DNA from: Geomobilimonas luticola
GTDB lineage: Bacteria; Desulfobacterota; Desulfuromonadia; Geobacterales; Geobacteraceae
DNA length: 64,000 nt
NCBI RefSeq assembly: GCF_018476905.1
Contig: NZ_JAHCVK010000011.1
Span: forward strand, 41,534 to 105,533
Reading direction: 5' to 3'
Position numbers and translations under genes: made by a program. Below, piece after piece: positions 63,859-64,000 of the stretch; positions within the stretch are counted from its first letter, which is position 1; the number at the start of each line of letters is the position of its first letter. The notes beneath the pieces were generated by a model that was not told the origin of the DNA, made no database searches, and was given only the letters and a program-made list of their open reading frames with translations.

Positions 63859-64000
63859 TCTGATGACTCTTTACCCCCCCCCCTTACCCCTGCCCCTCTC
63901 CCTCAGGGCGAGGGAAAAAATCAAAGGCTCTAGACCATCAAGTTTTTGTTTTTCGAAATTAGTGTACGTAGTTCTTTGACCAGTTGTCCAGTTGATTTAT
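63859..64000. other. Window end, no gene seen
   Basis: The 142 bases contain a C-run and a short CCCTC...GAGGG hairpin followed by A residues near 63897-63920, of a kind found as dispersed repeats in many GC-rich genomes. The last ~70 bases are AT-rich. Nothing else is supported. Confidence 0.35.

Overview
The window looks like chromosome from a deltaproteobacterium of the Geobacter group (Desulfuromonadales). It is GC-rich, and gene content fits: a frd/sdhCAB succinate dehydrogenase/fumarate reductase operon of the Geobacter type, a MetF/MetV pair next to folD, a lexA-dinB cassette whose operator matches the GGTT-N2-C-N4-G-N3-ACC box described for Geobacter sulfurreducens LexA, and many B12-binding radical SAM and TonB-type genes. 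The assignment is by recognition only; no search was run. There are no rRNA or tRNA genes, no CRISPR array and no intact transposase that I can see.

Layout. 1-8.6 kb (minus): a tight operon with an SLC13/TrkA-C permease, an MscS channel, a GH15 glucoamylase/trehalase-like enzyme, a DUF389 membrane protein, a trehalose-6-phosphate synthase with a fused membrane sensor module, and the start of otsB. This reads as an osmotic or trehalose module. 8.7-12.8 kb: a TPR protein, a small Geobacter-type unknown, a YtxH protein and a DUF255 thioredoxin-like protein. 12.9-18.9 kb (minus): the most unusual block. It holds a B12-binding radical SAM protein, a DUF900 hydrolase lipoprotein, a 267-residue protein with five copies of an EPAH motif, and a fused papain-like peptidase/serine hydrolase. 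19.3-24.5 kb: a LuxR-type regulator, murJ-ogt, an AT-rich intergene with a cluster of DnaA-box-like sites, then mazG and tgt. 25-31.5 kb (plus): frdCAB, an orphan Cas6-like RAMP gene, a small protein and ftsH.

31.5-38.4 kb: dinB, a DUF6504 protein and lexA (an SOS cassette with visible promoter and operator), a CorC/CNNM transporter, an AI-2E-type permease, then two TerC genes. The second TerC gene is preceded by a yybP-ykoY manganese riboswitch with an overlapping terminator. A GDT1/UPF0016 putative Mn transporter is divergent from it, so this is a manganese homeostasis locus. 39-46 kb: tonB, galU, metF-metV-folD, fmdB, and a yggT-divIVA-yggU-CBS cluster, then a nitroreductase. 46.3-53 kb: a degenerate GGDEF protein, a ferritin-like protein and a five-gene ABC exporter with its HlyD adaptor. 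53-64 kb: an ANTAR response regulator, an L,D-transpeptidase lipoprotein, a rhomboid protease, ptsP, ackA, a palindromic element with 21-bp terminal inverted repeats, an alpha/beta hydrolase and a second B12-type radical SAM protein with an unusual CX4CX2C cluster motif.

Most of the window is ordinary housekeeping or accessory metabolism. The parts most worth a second look are the EPAH-repeat/peptidase/hydrolase cluster, the orphan Cas6-like gene, the DnaA-box cluster between two convergent genes, the manganese switch, and the MITE-like palindromic element.
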